From a virus: a stretch of DNA of 24,280 nt. The notes beneath the pieces were generated by a model, which was not told the DNA's origin, did not search any database, and saw only the letters and a program-made list of their open reading frames with translations. Each line of letters begins with the position of its first letter. Positions within the stretch are counted from its first letter, which is position 1. The stretch lies in IMG/VR virus record IMGVR_UViG_3300042369_000219, positions 1-24,280 of that record, one strand, 5' to 3'. Positions 18,363 to 24,280 of the stretch are shown piece by piece. The position numbers were made by a program, and so were the translations under genes.

Positions 18363-21094
18363 TTTGGGTTGACTTTGAGACGAAGAGCGCCTGCGACCTA
18401 AAAAGCGCAGGCGTCTACAACTATGCGCAGAGCCTCAGCACAGAGGTTCTGTGCATGGCATATGCGTACGATGACGGCGAGGTCCAGATGTGGACCGGCG
18501 GCCCATTGCCTGACTTCACAGGCCACCAGATACGCGCCCACAACGCCGCTTTCGAGCGGCTCATCTTTTGGTACGTCCTCCAGCAGGACTACCCGCTGGA
18601 GCAGTTCTACTGCACCGCCGCGCAGGCCCGCGCCAACTGCGCGCCTGGCAGTCTAGAAGACGCTGGCCGGTTCGCCGGCGCGTCCATGCGCAAGGACCAT
18701 CGCGGTGGCCACCTAGTGCGCCAGTGCTGCATACCACCCTACAACACCGCGCTGCTCCCCGAATTGTTCGACTACTGCGCGCAGGATGTCCGCGCCATGC
18801 GCGCCATCAGTCAGGGCATGCGCGGTCTGTCCGACGATGAACTGCTCGACTACCATGTCAACGAGCGCATCAACGACCGTGGCGTGCTAGTCGATGTTGA
18901 GCTAGCACGTTCGGCCGTGCGCTACGCCAGCGCCGAGTTGATTGAGATACAGGACACTGTCGCCAAGGTGACGCAGGGCGCAGTGACATCTGTCCGTTCG
19001 CCCCGGATGCGCCAGTGGGTGCAAGACCGCGTCTCTCCTGAGCAGTTGGCGCTGATGACGGTCGAGGACAAGATCAGCATCGACAAGACCGTCCGCGCCA
19101 ACCTGCTGGCTTGCGACGATCTCGACCCGGATGTCCGCGAGGTTGTCCAGTCCGCTGACGATCTCTGGGCGTCGTCCGTTGCCAAGTTCGCCCGCATGGC
19201 GGCGCTGGCTGATGAGGAGGACCATCGCGTGCGCGGTGCGTTTGTCTTCAACGGCGGCGCTGCCACTGGCCGCTTGTCCAGCTATGGCCTGCAAGTCCAC
19301 AACTTCACGCGCAAGTGTGCCAAGGAGCCGCAGCAGGTGCGCGACTCGATGGTAGCAGACGCGCCCATCGTGCCGACTTACGGCAAGCGCGTTACCGATG
19401 TGCTCAAGAGCATGCTCCGGCCTGCGCTGATACCCGCACACGGCAAGCAGTTCGTCGTGGCCGACTGGTCGGGCATCGAGGCGCGGTGCAACCCATGGTT
19501 GTCGGGTATTGGCGACGAAGTGCTCAATGTGTTTCGCTCTGGCCAAGACATCTACGTTCGCGAGGCGTCGCTGATCTTCAAGACCGAGGATGTCACGCCT
19601 GACATGCGCCAGATAGGGAAAGTTGCGATCCTGAGTTGTTTTGGCCGTGATACCCGCGTGTTGACTAGTAACGGAGTCAAGGCTATAGTGGATGTTTCTT
19701 TAGCTGACCTTTTATGGGATGGTGTCGAATGGGTGAAACATCAGGGCTTGATAGCGCGGGGGCAACGCTCGACTTTATTGGTGGCGGGCGTCAATGTGAC
19801 GCCGGAACACCAGTTCTTGACGCCTTGCGGGTGGGTCGCGGCATCGAAACTCGGTTCAAACGAAAGTACCCTTTACCAAGCGTTGGTGATAGGTTCGGAG
19901 AACTTACCATCACCGGCTTTGAGCGCGGCACATCCGGCGCTTGCCCAGCGGTCATGGCCCGCGCCCAATGTTCTTGCGGCGCCCCTTCGCATCTGGTCCA
20001 CCTTTACAACTTACGCAAAGGTGCGTCTACGCGGTGTAACGTTTGCGCCAAGAAACAGTCCGGGCATTGGACAAAAAAGTATTGGGGCTACGCTGACATT
20101 TGCCCAGATGATTCGCATCGCCGCCGATTGCTGGGTCGGATATCTGCGTGCATCAACCGGTGCCACAACGTCAACGATTCAGGATTTCGGCATTACGGCG
20201 GCAGAGGCATCCATGTCTTTGAGCCTTGGAAAACAGACCGCCGCGCTTTCTTGGCCTATGTCATCGCCTTGGATGGCTGGGACACCCCGCGTCTGGAATT
20301 GGACCGGATTGATGTCGATGGCGGCTATGCGCCAGGCAATCTTCGGTTTATCACTCGGGCAGAAAACATGCTCAACAAGCGGCAAGTCGGGGCCATGCAA
20401 AGCCGAATCTTTGAGCTTGAGGCCCGTGTTCGATATCTTGAACAGCGGGCCGAGGGCGCGGTTCACGATTCTGTCGGATAGCGGTCCGCTGATTGCTCAC
20501 AACTGCGGCTACGGTGGCAGTGTGGGCGCCTTTGCCGCGATGGGCCGCAACTACGGCGTCCACCTGCCCGAGGCCGCTGCCAAGCGCACGGTGGACGCTT
20601 GGCGGCGCGCCAACCAGTGGGCCGTGCGGTACTGGCAGGCGCTGGAGTCGGCCTACATGCGCGCCATGCGCAACCCGAATCAAGAGTTCGTCGCTGGGCG
20701 CGTCACTTACCTGTTTGACGGCGTCCATCTGTGGTACGCGCTGCCCAGCGGCAGGGTACTATGCTACCCCTATGCGCGCTTCGAACCGGATGGTGTGTCC
20801 TATGCCAAGTGCGCTTGGAAACCCGCGCAAAACGCAACTGAGTGGCCCCGAGCGCGGCTCTGGAGCGGTCTGGCGGCAGAGAACGTCTGTCAGGCAGTGG
20901 CCAACGATCTGCTGCGGCACTCGCTGCGCCAGGTCGAGGATGTTGTGTTGACTGTCCACGATGAGATCGTTATCGAGACCGCTTCGCCTGACGTAGATGC
21001 GCTGCGCCAGGTGATGTGTACCCCGCCCGCTTGGGCGTCTGGCCTGCCGCTAGCGGTCGACATCAAAGTGATGGCGCGCTACGGCAAGCCCTAA
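18359..21094 (+). CDS. polA: Family A DNA polymerase precursor with intein
   Basis: The precursor has 911 residues; removing the intein (427-715) leaves a 622-residue polymerase. The 3'-5' exonuclease is at the N-terminus: DFE with D5/E7, HNAAFE, and CAQDVRA with D143. Polymerase motif A is VVADWSGIEAR (D369, E374), the O-helix motif B runs RQIGKVAILS (R417, K421) across the intein to CGYGGSVGAF (Y718), and motif C is LTVHDEIVIE (H867-E869). All catalytic residues look intact, so an active replicative enzyme is expected after splicing. No 5'-3' exonuclease domain is present. It follows the Mom-like gene by ATGA and is followed by a hairpin and the primase-helicase gene. The intein frame is covered in a separate entry. 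Confidence 0.9.
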   Translation: MIWVDFETKSACDLKSAGVYNYAQSLSTEVLCMAYAYDDGEVQMWTGGPLPDFTGHQIRAHNAAFERLIFWYVLQQDYPLEQFYCTAAQARANCAPGSLEDAGRFAGASMRKDHRGGHLVRQCCIPPYNTALLPELFDYCAQDVRAMRAISQGMRGLSDDELLDYHVNERINDRGVLVDVELARSAVRYASAELIEIQDTVAKVTQGAVTSVRSPRMRQWVQDRVSPEQLALMTVEDKISIDKTVRANLLACDDLDPDVREVVQSADDLWASSVAKFARMAALADEEDHRVRGAFVFNGGAATGRLSSYGLQVHNFTRKCAKEPQQVRDSMVADAPIVPTYGKRVTDVLKSMLRPALIPAHGKQFVVADWSGIEARCNPWLSGIGDEVLNVFRSGQDIYVREASLIFKTEDVTPDMRQIGKVAILSCFGRDTRVLTSNGVKAIVDVSLADLLWDGVEWVKHQGLIARGQRSTLLVAGVNVTPEHQFLTPCGWVAASKLGSNESTLYQALVIGSENLPSPALSAAHPALAQRSWPAPNVLAAPLRIWSTFTTYAKVRLRGVTFAPRNSPGIGQKSIGATLTFAQMIRIAADCWVGYLRASTGATTSTIQDFGITAAEASMSLSLGKQTAALSWPMSSPWMAGTPRVWNWTGLMSMAAMRQAIFGLSLGQKTCSTSGKSGPCKAESLSLRPVFDILNSGPRARFTILSDSGPLIAHNCGYGGSVGAFAAMGRNYGVHLPEAAAKRTVDAWRRANQWAVRYWQALESAYMRAMRNPNQEFVAGRVTYLFDGVHLWYALPSGRVLCYPYARFEPDGVSYAKCAWKPAQNATEWPRARLWSGLAAENVCQAVANDLLRHSLRQVEDVVLTVHDEIVIETASPDVDALRQVMCTPPAWASGLPLAVDIKVMARYGKP
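19637..20503 (+). other. Intein in the polymerase O-helix (289 residues, C427-N715)
   Basis: The intein begins at C427 with a block A sequence CFGRDTRVLTSNGVKAI. Block B is GVNVTPEHQF with the T481-x-x-H484 motif, followed by GWVAASKL. The C-terminal blocks are RARFTIL (F) and GPLIAHN with H714-N715 (G), and the +1 extein residue is C716. All splicing residues are present. Joining the flanks restores the continuous O-helix sequence LS-CGYGG, so the insertion sits in a catalytic motif, as usual for inteins. Recognisable splicing sequence covers about residues 427-500 and 689-715; the 188 residues between have no intein or endonuclease character in this frame and are instead coding for an HNH protein in another frame. 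Confidence 0.88.
19714..20481 (+). CDS. HNH homing endonuclease nested out of frame within the intein
   Basis: In the frame one base behind the polymerase (-1), an open frame encodes up to 255 residues. Residues about 47-225 are a typical phage HNH homing endonuclease: SVGDRFGELTITG, a zinc ribbon with C86-x-C88 and C108-x-x-C111, the HYGGRGIHVFEPW motif at 160-172, LELDRIDVDGGYAPGNLRFI (194-213) and NMLNKR. A short predicted coiled coil (FELEARVRYLEQR) ends it. Plausible starts are ATG 19714, ATG 19729 (GGGATGG upstream) or a later GTG/TTG near 19830; a stop lies at 19705. Such enzymes cut intein-less alleles and promote copying of the intein. The ORF lies entirely inside the intein (19637-20503). 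How it is translated is unknown. Confidence 0.8.
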   Translation: MGWCRMGETSGLDSAGATLDFIGGGRQCDAGTPVLDALRVGRGIETRFKRKYPLPSVGDRFGELTITGFERGTSGACPAVMARAQCSCGAPSHLVHLYNLRKGASTRCNVCAKKQSGHWTKKYWGYADICPDDSHRRRLLGRISACINRCHNVNDSGFRHYGGRGIHVFEPWKTDRRAFLAYVIALDGWDTPRLELDRIDVDGGYAPGNLRFITRAENMLNKRQVGAMQSRIFELEARVRYLEQRAEGAVHDSVG

Positions 21095-21120
21095 AAAAAA
21101 GGGCGCCGTGCAAGGCGCCC
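21093..21120 (-). terminator. Minus-strand intrinsic terminator at end of polymerase gene
   Basis: GGGCGCC (21101-21107) and GGCGCCC (21114-21120) form a perfect 7-bp stem with a 6-nt loop. On the minus strand this hairpin is followed by eight Ts (21100-21093), a textbook intrinsic terminator for leftward transcripts. In the rightward direction it lacks a T-run and could act as an RNA-stabilising or attenuating hairpin. Confidence 0.55.
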
Positions 21121-21137
21121 TAAAAGGAGTTTTCTAC

Positions 21138-23357
21138 GTGCTGAACTATATCGCATCTTTGGCAGTTGAGGGTGAAACTGCGTTGGTGGTGAAACAAAAA
21201 GACAACACTTGGCCGGCATATTTACCGGAAAAATGGCGCGGCGAGGCGTCGTGGTACTGCAATACCGGTAGTTTCATAGTGTCGAGATTCGTCGACGGTC
21301 GAGTGTCGGCATCTGCGTCTAACTGCACGCATTGTCTGGCGATGATGCTGGACGATATTGGCACCAAGAGCAAGACGCCGCCGCTGCCGCCGACATGGAT
21401 CATGGAAACGTCGCCGGGTAACTATCAGTATGGTTATGCGTTCAACGAACAACCAACGGTCGGCGAGTTTTCAGCCGCCATCAAGGCCATCGCTGCCGCC
21501 GGCTACACCGATCCAGGCGCCTGCAACCCGGTGCGCAATTTCAGACTGCCAGGCTCGATCAACCAGAAGAACGGGTTTATTTCGCGACTCGTTGAGTTCA
21601 CCCCCGACCGCGAGTACAGCGTGGGCGATATCTGCGCCGCGCTGGGCGTCACGCCAGGCGTGGCCGATACCGCCACGATGCGCCCGGTCGGCCTCGCAGA
21701 TGATGGCGATGATGACGTGCTGGCGTGGATTGCCGAGCGTGGCGACCTGTTGGAGAACGCCAACGGCGAGGGCTGGTGCGGCGTCGTTTGCCCCAACGCG
21801 GAGCAACACACGGATGGCAACGCGATGGGCCGCTACAGGCCCGTCAGCCGCGCCTATACGTGCTTCCATGGCCACTGCGTCGATGAGTGGAACAGCGCCC
21901 GGTACTTGACATGGGTCGCCGAGCAGGGCGGGCCTGACCACCAGCATGGCCTGCGCGACGAACTGCTAGCTGTTGTGATGGCTGGCGCGTTGGGCAAGAT
22001 ATCGCCGACGACTGCATTCCCCGATGAGACGGTCGAGATTATCCGCGAGGTCAACCGCAAAGAGATGGGCCGACTTGAGAAGGCCGAATGGTATGAGCGC
22101 TTCGCTTATATTATGAGCGACGATGCGTATTTCGACATGATGGAACGCCGCGAGATTATGCGCAAATCGTTTAACGCGGTGTTCGCGCATATACCGTGCA
22201 AGTCGATTCATGGTGAAGGAAAGACGAAAGTAGCCGCCAGCGTTTGCTACGATGAGAACCGTCAGGCCAAGGGCGCCCGCACGCTGCAAGGCGTGACTTA
22301 CGCCGCCGGCGAGTCGGTCCTTGCAACGATGGATGGCGCCGTTTTTGGCAACCGTTGGCGCGACGCTAGGCCGGCAACAACGGTTGGCGATGCGTCCCGC
22401 TGGCTTGAGCATGTCGAGCGCCTTATACCCGAGCAGTTTGAGCGCGAGCATGTGCTCGACGTGCTTGCGTATAAGCTGCAGCACGCGGATAAAAAAATCA
22501 ACCACGCCGTGCTGCATGGCGGGTTGCCAGGGTCAGGCAAAGACACGCTCTACGCGCCGTTTTTGTGGGCTATCGGTCGGTCGAACGTATCCATTGTCAA
22601 GAACGAAGAATTGTCGTCGTCGTGGGGGTACGCGTTGGAAGCCGAGGTCATGGTTATCAACGAGCTCAGACAAGCGGAAGCAAGGGATAGACGGGCGATG
22701 GAAAACGTCCTCAAGCCCATCATTGCAGCGCCGCCTGAATACCTGCCCGTCAACCGCAAAGGGTTGCACCCCTATAACGCCTTGAACCGCATATGGGTCT
22801 TGTGCTTTTCGAACGAGCGCGCCGCCATATCCATCCCCAGCAACGACCGCCGGTGGTTTTGTGTGTGGTCCGACGCGCCCCGCATGACCGACGCCGAAGG
22901 CGCGTCGATGTGGGCATGGTACGAACGCGGCGGCAACGCCATCGTTGCCGGGTATCTGGCGTCGCGTGACGTGTCGGCGTTCCTGCCAGGCGCGTCGCCA
23001 CCAATGACCGAGGCGAAGGCCATCATGGTCGAACGCGGTCGCAGCGCGCACGAAGAATACCTGCAATTGCTCATCGAGGCGCGTCAAGACGTGTTCGCGC
23101 CGGGAGTGCTGGCCGGCCCGTGGCATGCCATCTGCGATGCGCTGACGCAACCGGGGCAGCATCGGATTCACCCCAGCGCGCTTATGCACGCCCTGAACGA
23201 AGCCGGGTGGCAGGACATGGGGCGCGTGCATTCGCGGGAGCACGCCACCAAGCGGCAGATATTCGTCGCCGCCGACATGGCCGCGAAATACACCAAGTCC
23301 CAGCTACGCGATATGGTAGAGGCGCCAGCGGCGCCTACGGTGTTGCGAGCGGTCTAA
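21138..23357 (+). CDS. Primase-helicase (RepB-type primase, zinc finger, DUF5906-type ATPase)
   Basis: The GTG at 21138 has an AAGGAG 8 nt upstream and gives 739 residues; a GTG at 21108 lies in the hairpin and is unlikely. The N-terminus resembles RepB-type archaeo-eukaryotic primases (TWIMETSPGNYQYGYAF at about 86-102, RNFRLPGSINQKN). A zinc-binding segment follows at about 214-247 (WCGVVCP... and TCFHGHC). The C-terminal half is an SF3-like/DUF5906 helicase with Walker A GGLPGSGKDTL (K468), Walker B VMVINE (E509) and SNERAAISIPSNDRRWFC. Such fused proteins prime and unwind DNA in phages with family A polymerases. It ends the rightward block and overlaps by 4 nt the stop of a leftward frame. 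Confidence 0.82.
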   Translation: MLNYIASLAVEGETALVVKQKDNTWPAYLPEKWRGEASWYCNTGSFIVSRFVDGRVSASASNCTHCLAMMLDDIGTKSKTPPLPPTWIMETSPGNYQYGYAFNEQPTVGEFSAAIKAIAAAGYTDPGACNPVRNFRLPGSINQKNGFISRLVEFTPDREYSVGDICAALGVTPGVADTATMRPVGLADDGDDDVLAWIAERGDLLENANGEGWCGVVCPNAEQHTDGNAMGRYRPVSRAYTCFHGHCVDEWNSARYLTWVAEQGGPDHQHGLRDELLAVVMAGALGKISPTTAFPDETVEIIREVNRKEMGRLEKAEWYERFAYIMSDDAYFDMMERREIMRKSFNAVFAHIPCKSIHGEGKTKVAASVCYDENRQAKGARTLQGVTYAAGESVLATMDGAVFGNRWRDARPATTVGDASRWLEHVERLIPEQFEREHVLDVLAYKLQHADKKINHAVLHGGLPGSGKDTLYAPFLWAIGRSNVSIVKNEELSSSWGYALEAEVMVINELRQAEARDRRAMENVLKPIIAAPPEYLPVNRKGLHPYNALNRIWVLCFSNERAAISIPSNDRRWFCVWSDAPRMTDAEGASMWAWYERGGNAIVAGYLASRDVSAFLPGASPPMTEAKAIMVERGRSAHEEYLQLLIEARQDVFAPGVLAGPWHAICDALTQPGQHRIHPSALMHALNEAGWQDMGRVHSREHATKRQIFVAADMAAKYTKSQLRDMVEAPAAPTVLRAV

Positions 23358-23416
23358 AGGTCTAGCAGGGCCGCTAGCAGTAAGGCTAGCAGGCCGACAA
23401 GCAACGCGGTTACCAT
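23354..23416 (-). CDS. Tiny hydrophobic peptide (20 residues), doubtful
   Basis: An ATG at 23416, overlapping the stop of the methyltransferase-like gene by 7 nt, opens a 20-residue frame MVTALLVGLLALLLAALLDL. It is almost entirely hydrophobic and would be a single membrane helix. The coding bases include three near-repeats of CTAGCAG (23363-23393, plus strand) spaced 12 nt apart. The overlap with the previous stop and the clean hydrophobic composition make it a candidate, but there is no ribosome site and chance is possible. Confidence 0.3.
   Translation of the reverse strand: MVTALLVGLLALLLAALLDL
23363..23393. repeat. Three CTAGCAG direct repeats at 12-nt spacing
   Basis: CTAGCAG occurs at 23363, 23375 and 23387, followed by GGCCG, TAAGG and GCCGA. 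The array sits at the convergent end of the rightward replication block and the leftward block. It may simply encode the Leu-rich peptide, or be a protein-binding or end-processing site. Confidence 0.5.
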
Positions 23417-23988
23417 TGGGCCGCCATAGCATCCGCTATGCCTTGGAAGGTGGCCGAGCGGATCTTCCATCGGTCGGCGCTGGGCGGCAGGTTGTACCAT
23501 GTCGGCAGGCTCTTCCCGCTCTTTGTGACATGCCGCGCCCCTTTGCCGACAATGTCCGTCGGCACCAATGGCGGCAACCCTTTGAGCCACAGGCAGGTGG
23601 TCTTGGTGGCCTCATGGCCGAACTGCCACGGTTGGATTATCTGATCGGGCTTGCGTATCTTGGTGCTGATGATCGATACCGGGTTTTCTACGCATATGCG
23701 TGGTATCGGCGCATCCATGAGCATGCGAACGAACGCCAGCGCGGCCGCCTGCCGACCGTCTGCCTGTTTGGCTGCGAAATGCTTGGCGCCAGACACGGCT
23801 AGGTGCGTGCATGGTGGATGCGCGATCATCAGGCCCCAGTCGTCGCGCAGAATGTCGACGATATCCCCCTGATAGTGCGGCCCAGGGCGGTCGGACGGTA
23901 ATAGGTCGCATGACATAGCGTCATGCCCCTGCGCGATGAACGCATCGCGTACCGTTCCCGAGTACTCGCACGCGATCAGTACCCGCAT
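23410..23988 (-). CDS. DNA cytosine methyltransferase-like protein
   Basis: This 192-residue protein starts MRVLIACEYSGTVRDAFIAQ, a Rossmann-type SAM-binding entry, followed by SCDLLPSD and DIVDILRDDW, then AHPPCTHLAVSGAKHF (a PPC motif with the cysteine used in C5-methyltransferases) and ICVENPVSII (ENP in place of the usual ENV). The C-terminal KGLPPLVPT and KIRSATFQGIADAMA are also typical of this compact phage group. It lacks the target-recognition domain of full C5-methyltransferases, so DNA methylation is a family-level guess; a role on nucleotides or RNA is possible. It overlaps the upstream small gene by 13 nt. With the Mom-like gene it suggests DNA protection. Confidence 0.7.
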   Translation of the reverse strand: MRVLIACEYSGTVRDAFIAQGHDAMSCDLLPSDRPGPHYQGDIVDILRDDWGLMIAHPPCTHLAVSGAKHFAAKQADGRQAAALAFVRMLMDAPIPRICVENPVSIISTKIRKPDQIIQPWQFGHEATKTTCLWLKGLPPLVPTDIVGKGARHVTKSGKSLPTWYNLPPSADRWKIRSATFQGIADAMAAQW

Positions 23989-24164
23989 GGCACGCGTGTC
24001 CAGTCGGGCCGCGTACCCTCGTAATACTCGCCGTTCGCGTCCAGCTCATCGTTCCACACGTGGGCATACGTGTAGGCCTCAGCCGTTCGACCACTGAGCC
24101 AGTCCGTCGTCGATAGCTGGAACTGATAACCATCTTCGGGTTTGTTGGTGGCGTAGATATTCAT
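23976..24164 (-). CDS. Small unknown protein
   Basis: The ATG at 24164 has AGGA 5 nt upstream and gives a 62-residue acidic, aromatic-rich protein: MNIYATNKPEDGYQFQLSTT, then TAEAYTYAHVWNDELDANGE and a C-terminal RPDWTRVPCGY. The frame is open further upstream, but the upstream codons are better read in another phase. I do not recognise it. It overlaps the methyltransferase-like gene by 13 nt and the upstream partial gene by ATGA. Confidence 0.55.
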   Translation of the reverse strand: MNIYATNKPEDGYQFQLSTTDWLSGRTAEAYTYAHVWNDELDANGEYYEGTRPDWTRVPCGY

Positions 24165-24280
24165 ACGATTCCTGATAGAGTTTGAATAATGTCGCGGCGG
24201 GTCGAGCGGGTCGGCAGCCATGCGCCACGGGTCAACACGTAGGCGCCCGACATGAGGCGCCATTGTTGCCACCGGATGCG
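24161..24280 (-). CDS. Partial unknown gene at right edge (C-terminal 39 residues)
   Basis: A minus-strand frame open from the window edge ends at a TGA that overlaps the next ATG (ATGA), the junction style used throughout this genome. The visible end reads LMSGAYVLTRGAWLPTRSTR and then RDIIQTLSGIV. No family is recognised and the start is outside the window. Confidence 0.4.
   Translation of the reverse strand, partial: RIRWQQWRLMSGAYVLTRGAWLPTRSTRRDIIQTLSGIV

Noticed and set aside
18902-19546. 214-residue minus-strand frame opposite the polymerase
   Set aside because: It is antisense to the polymerase domain with intact motif A and shows no domain.
19637-20503. Two sequencing errors explaining the out-of-frame endonuclease
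   Set aside because: It would need two compensating indels, and the endonuclease phase has its own stop inside the intein. It cannot be excluded without reads but is less simple than the nested arrangement.
21108-21137. GTG at 21108 as start of the primase-helicase
   Set aside because: It lies in the hairpin loop and lacks a ribosome site; the GTG at 21138 follows AAGGAG at normal spacing.
23363-23393. CRISPR-like array from CTAGCAG repeats
   Set aside because: Repeats are only 7 nt with 5-nt spacers and no cas gene is near.

Overview
The window is a stretch of tailed-phage genome with the gene order and protein types of a P22-like podovirus. No bacterial housekeeping gene, rRNA, tRNA, CRISPR array, integrase or transposase was found. 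Genes are packed tightly, with many ATGA/GTGA stop-start overlaps and four strand-coherent blocks. Most of the DNA is GC-rich, which together with the protein flavour would fit a proteobacterial (perhaps freshwater betaproteobacterial) host. That host guess is weak inference.

Block 1 (1-10422, rightward) holds virion genes: the C-terminus of a P22 gp10-like packaged-DNA stabilisation protein, a C1q-tipped tail fibre, a beta-helix tailspike with an inserted domain, a second fibre protein, a DUF6321-like protein, a cupin-like protein, three ejection-protein candidates in the P22 gp7-gp20-gp16 order, and two small membrane proteins. Block 2 (15804-10417, leftward) starts with an unknown protein, then a VRR-NUC nuclease, an SNF2-type helicase, a pile-up of very small overlapping genes, a T4-type lysozyme, a 3-TM holin, three tandem micro-genes and several unknowns. 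Blocks 1 and 2 converge with a 6-nt overlap. Block 3 (15909-23357, rightward) is the replication block: a small acidic protein, a DUF2800/Cas4-like nuclease, an unknown protein, a Mom-like DNA-modification protein in an AT-rich island, a family A DNA polymerase carrying an intein, and a RepB-type primase/DUF5906-type helicase. Block 4 (24280-23354, leftward) holds a C5-methyltransferase-like protein and small neighbours.

The most unusual object is inside the DNA polymerase. An intein (19637-20503) splits the O-helix of the polymerase active site. The middle of this intein encodes a clear HNH homing endonuclease, but in a different reading frame from the intein. The endonuclease ORF (19714-20481) lies wholly within the intein, and the intein frame stays open across it, so the polymerase precursor reads about 190 codons of endonuclease DNA in the wrong phase as an intein linker. 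At the 3' end the same bases plausibly encode both an endonuclease tail and the intein splicing motif.

Other notable points are a divergent promoter pair between blocks 2 and 3 that shares one -35 region and has a palindrome over one -10 box; tandem micro-genes whose conserved C-terminal codons double as the next gene's Shine-Dalgarno sequence; a dual-coded segment just upstream of the lysozyme; and a hairpin followed by a T-run on the minus strand at the end of the polymerase gene. The DNA-modification candidates (Mom-like, methyltransferase-like) suggest protection from host restriction.
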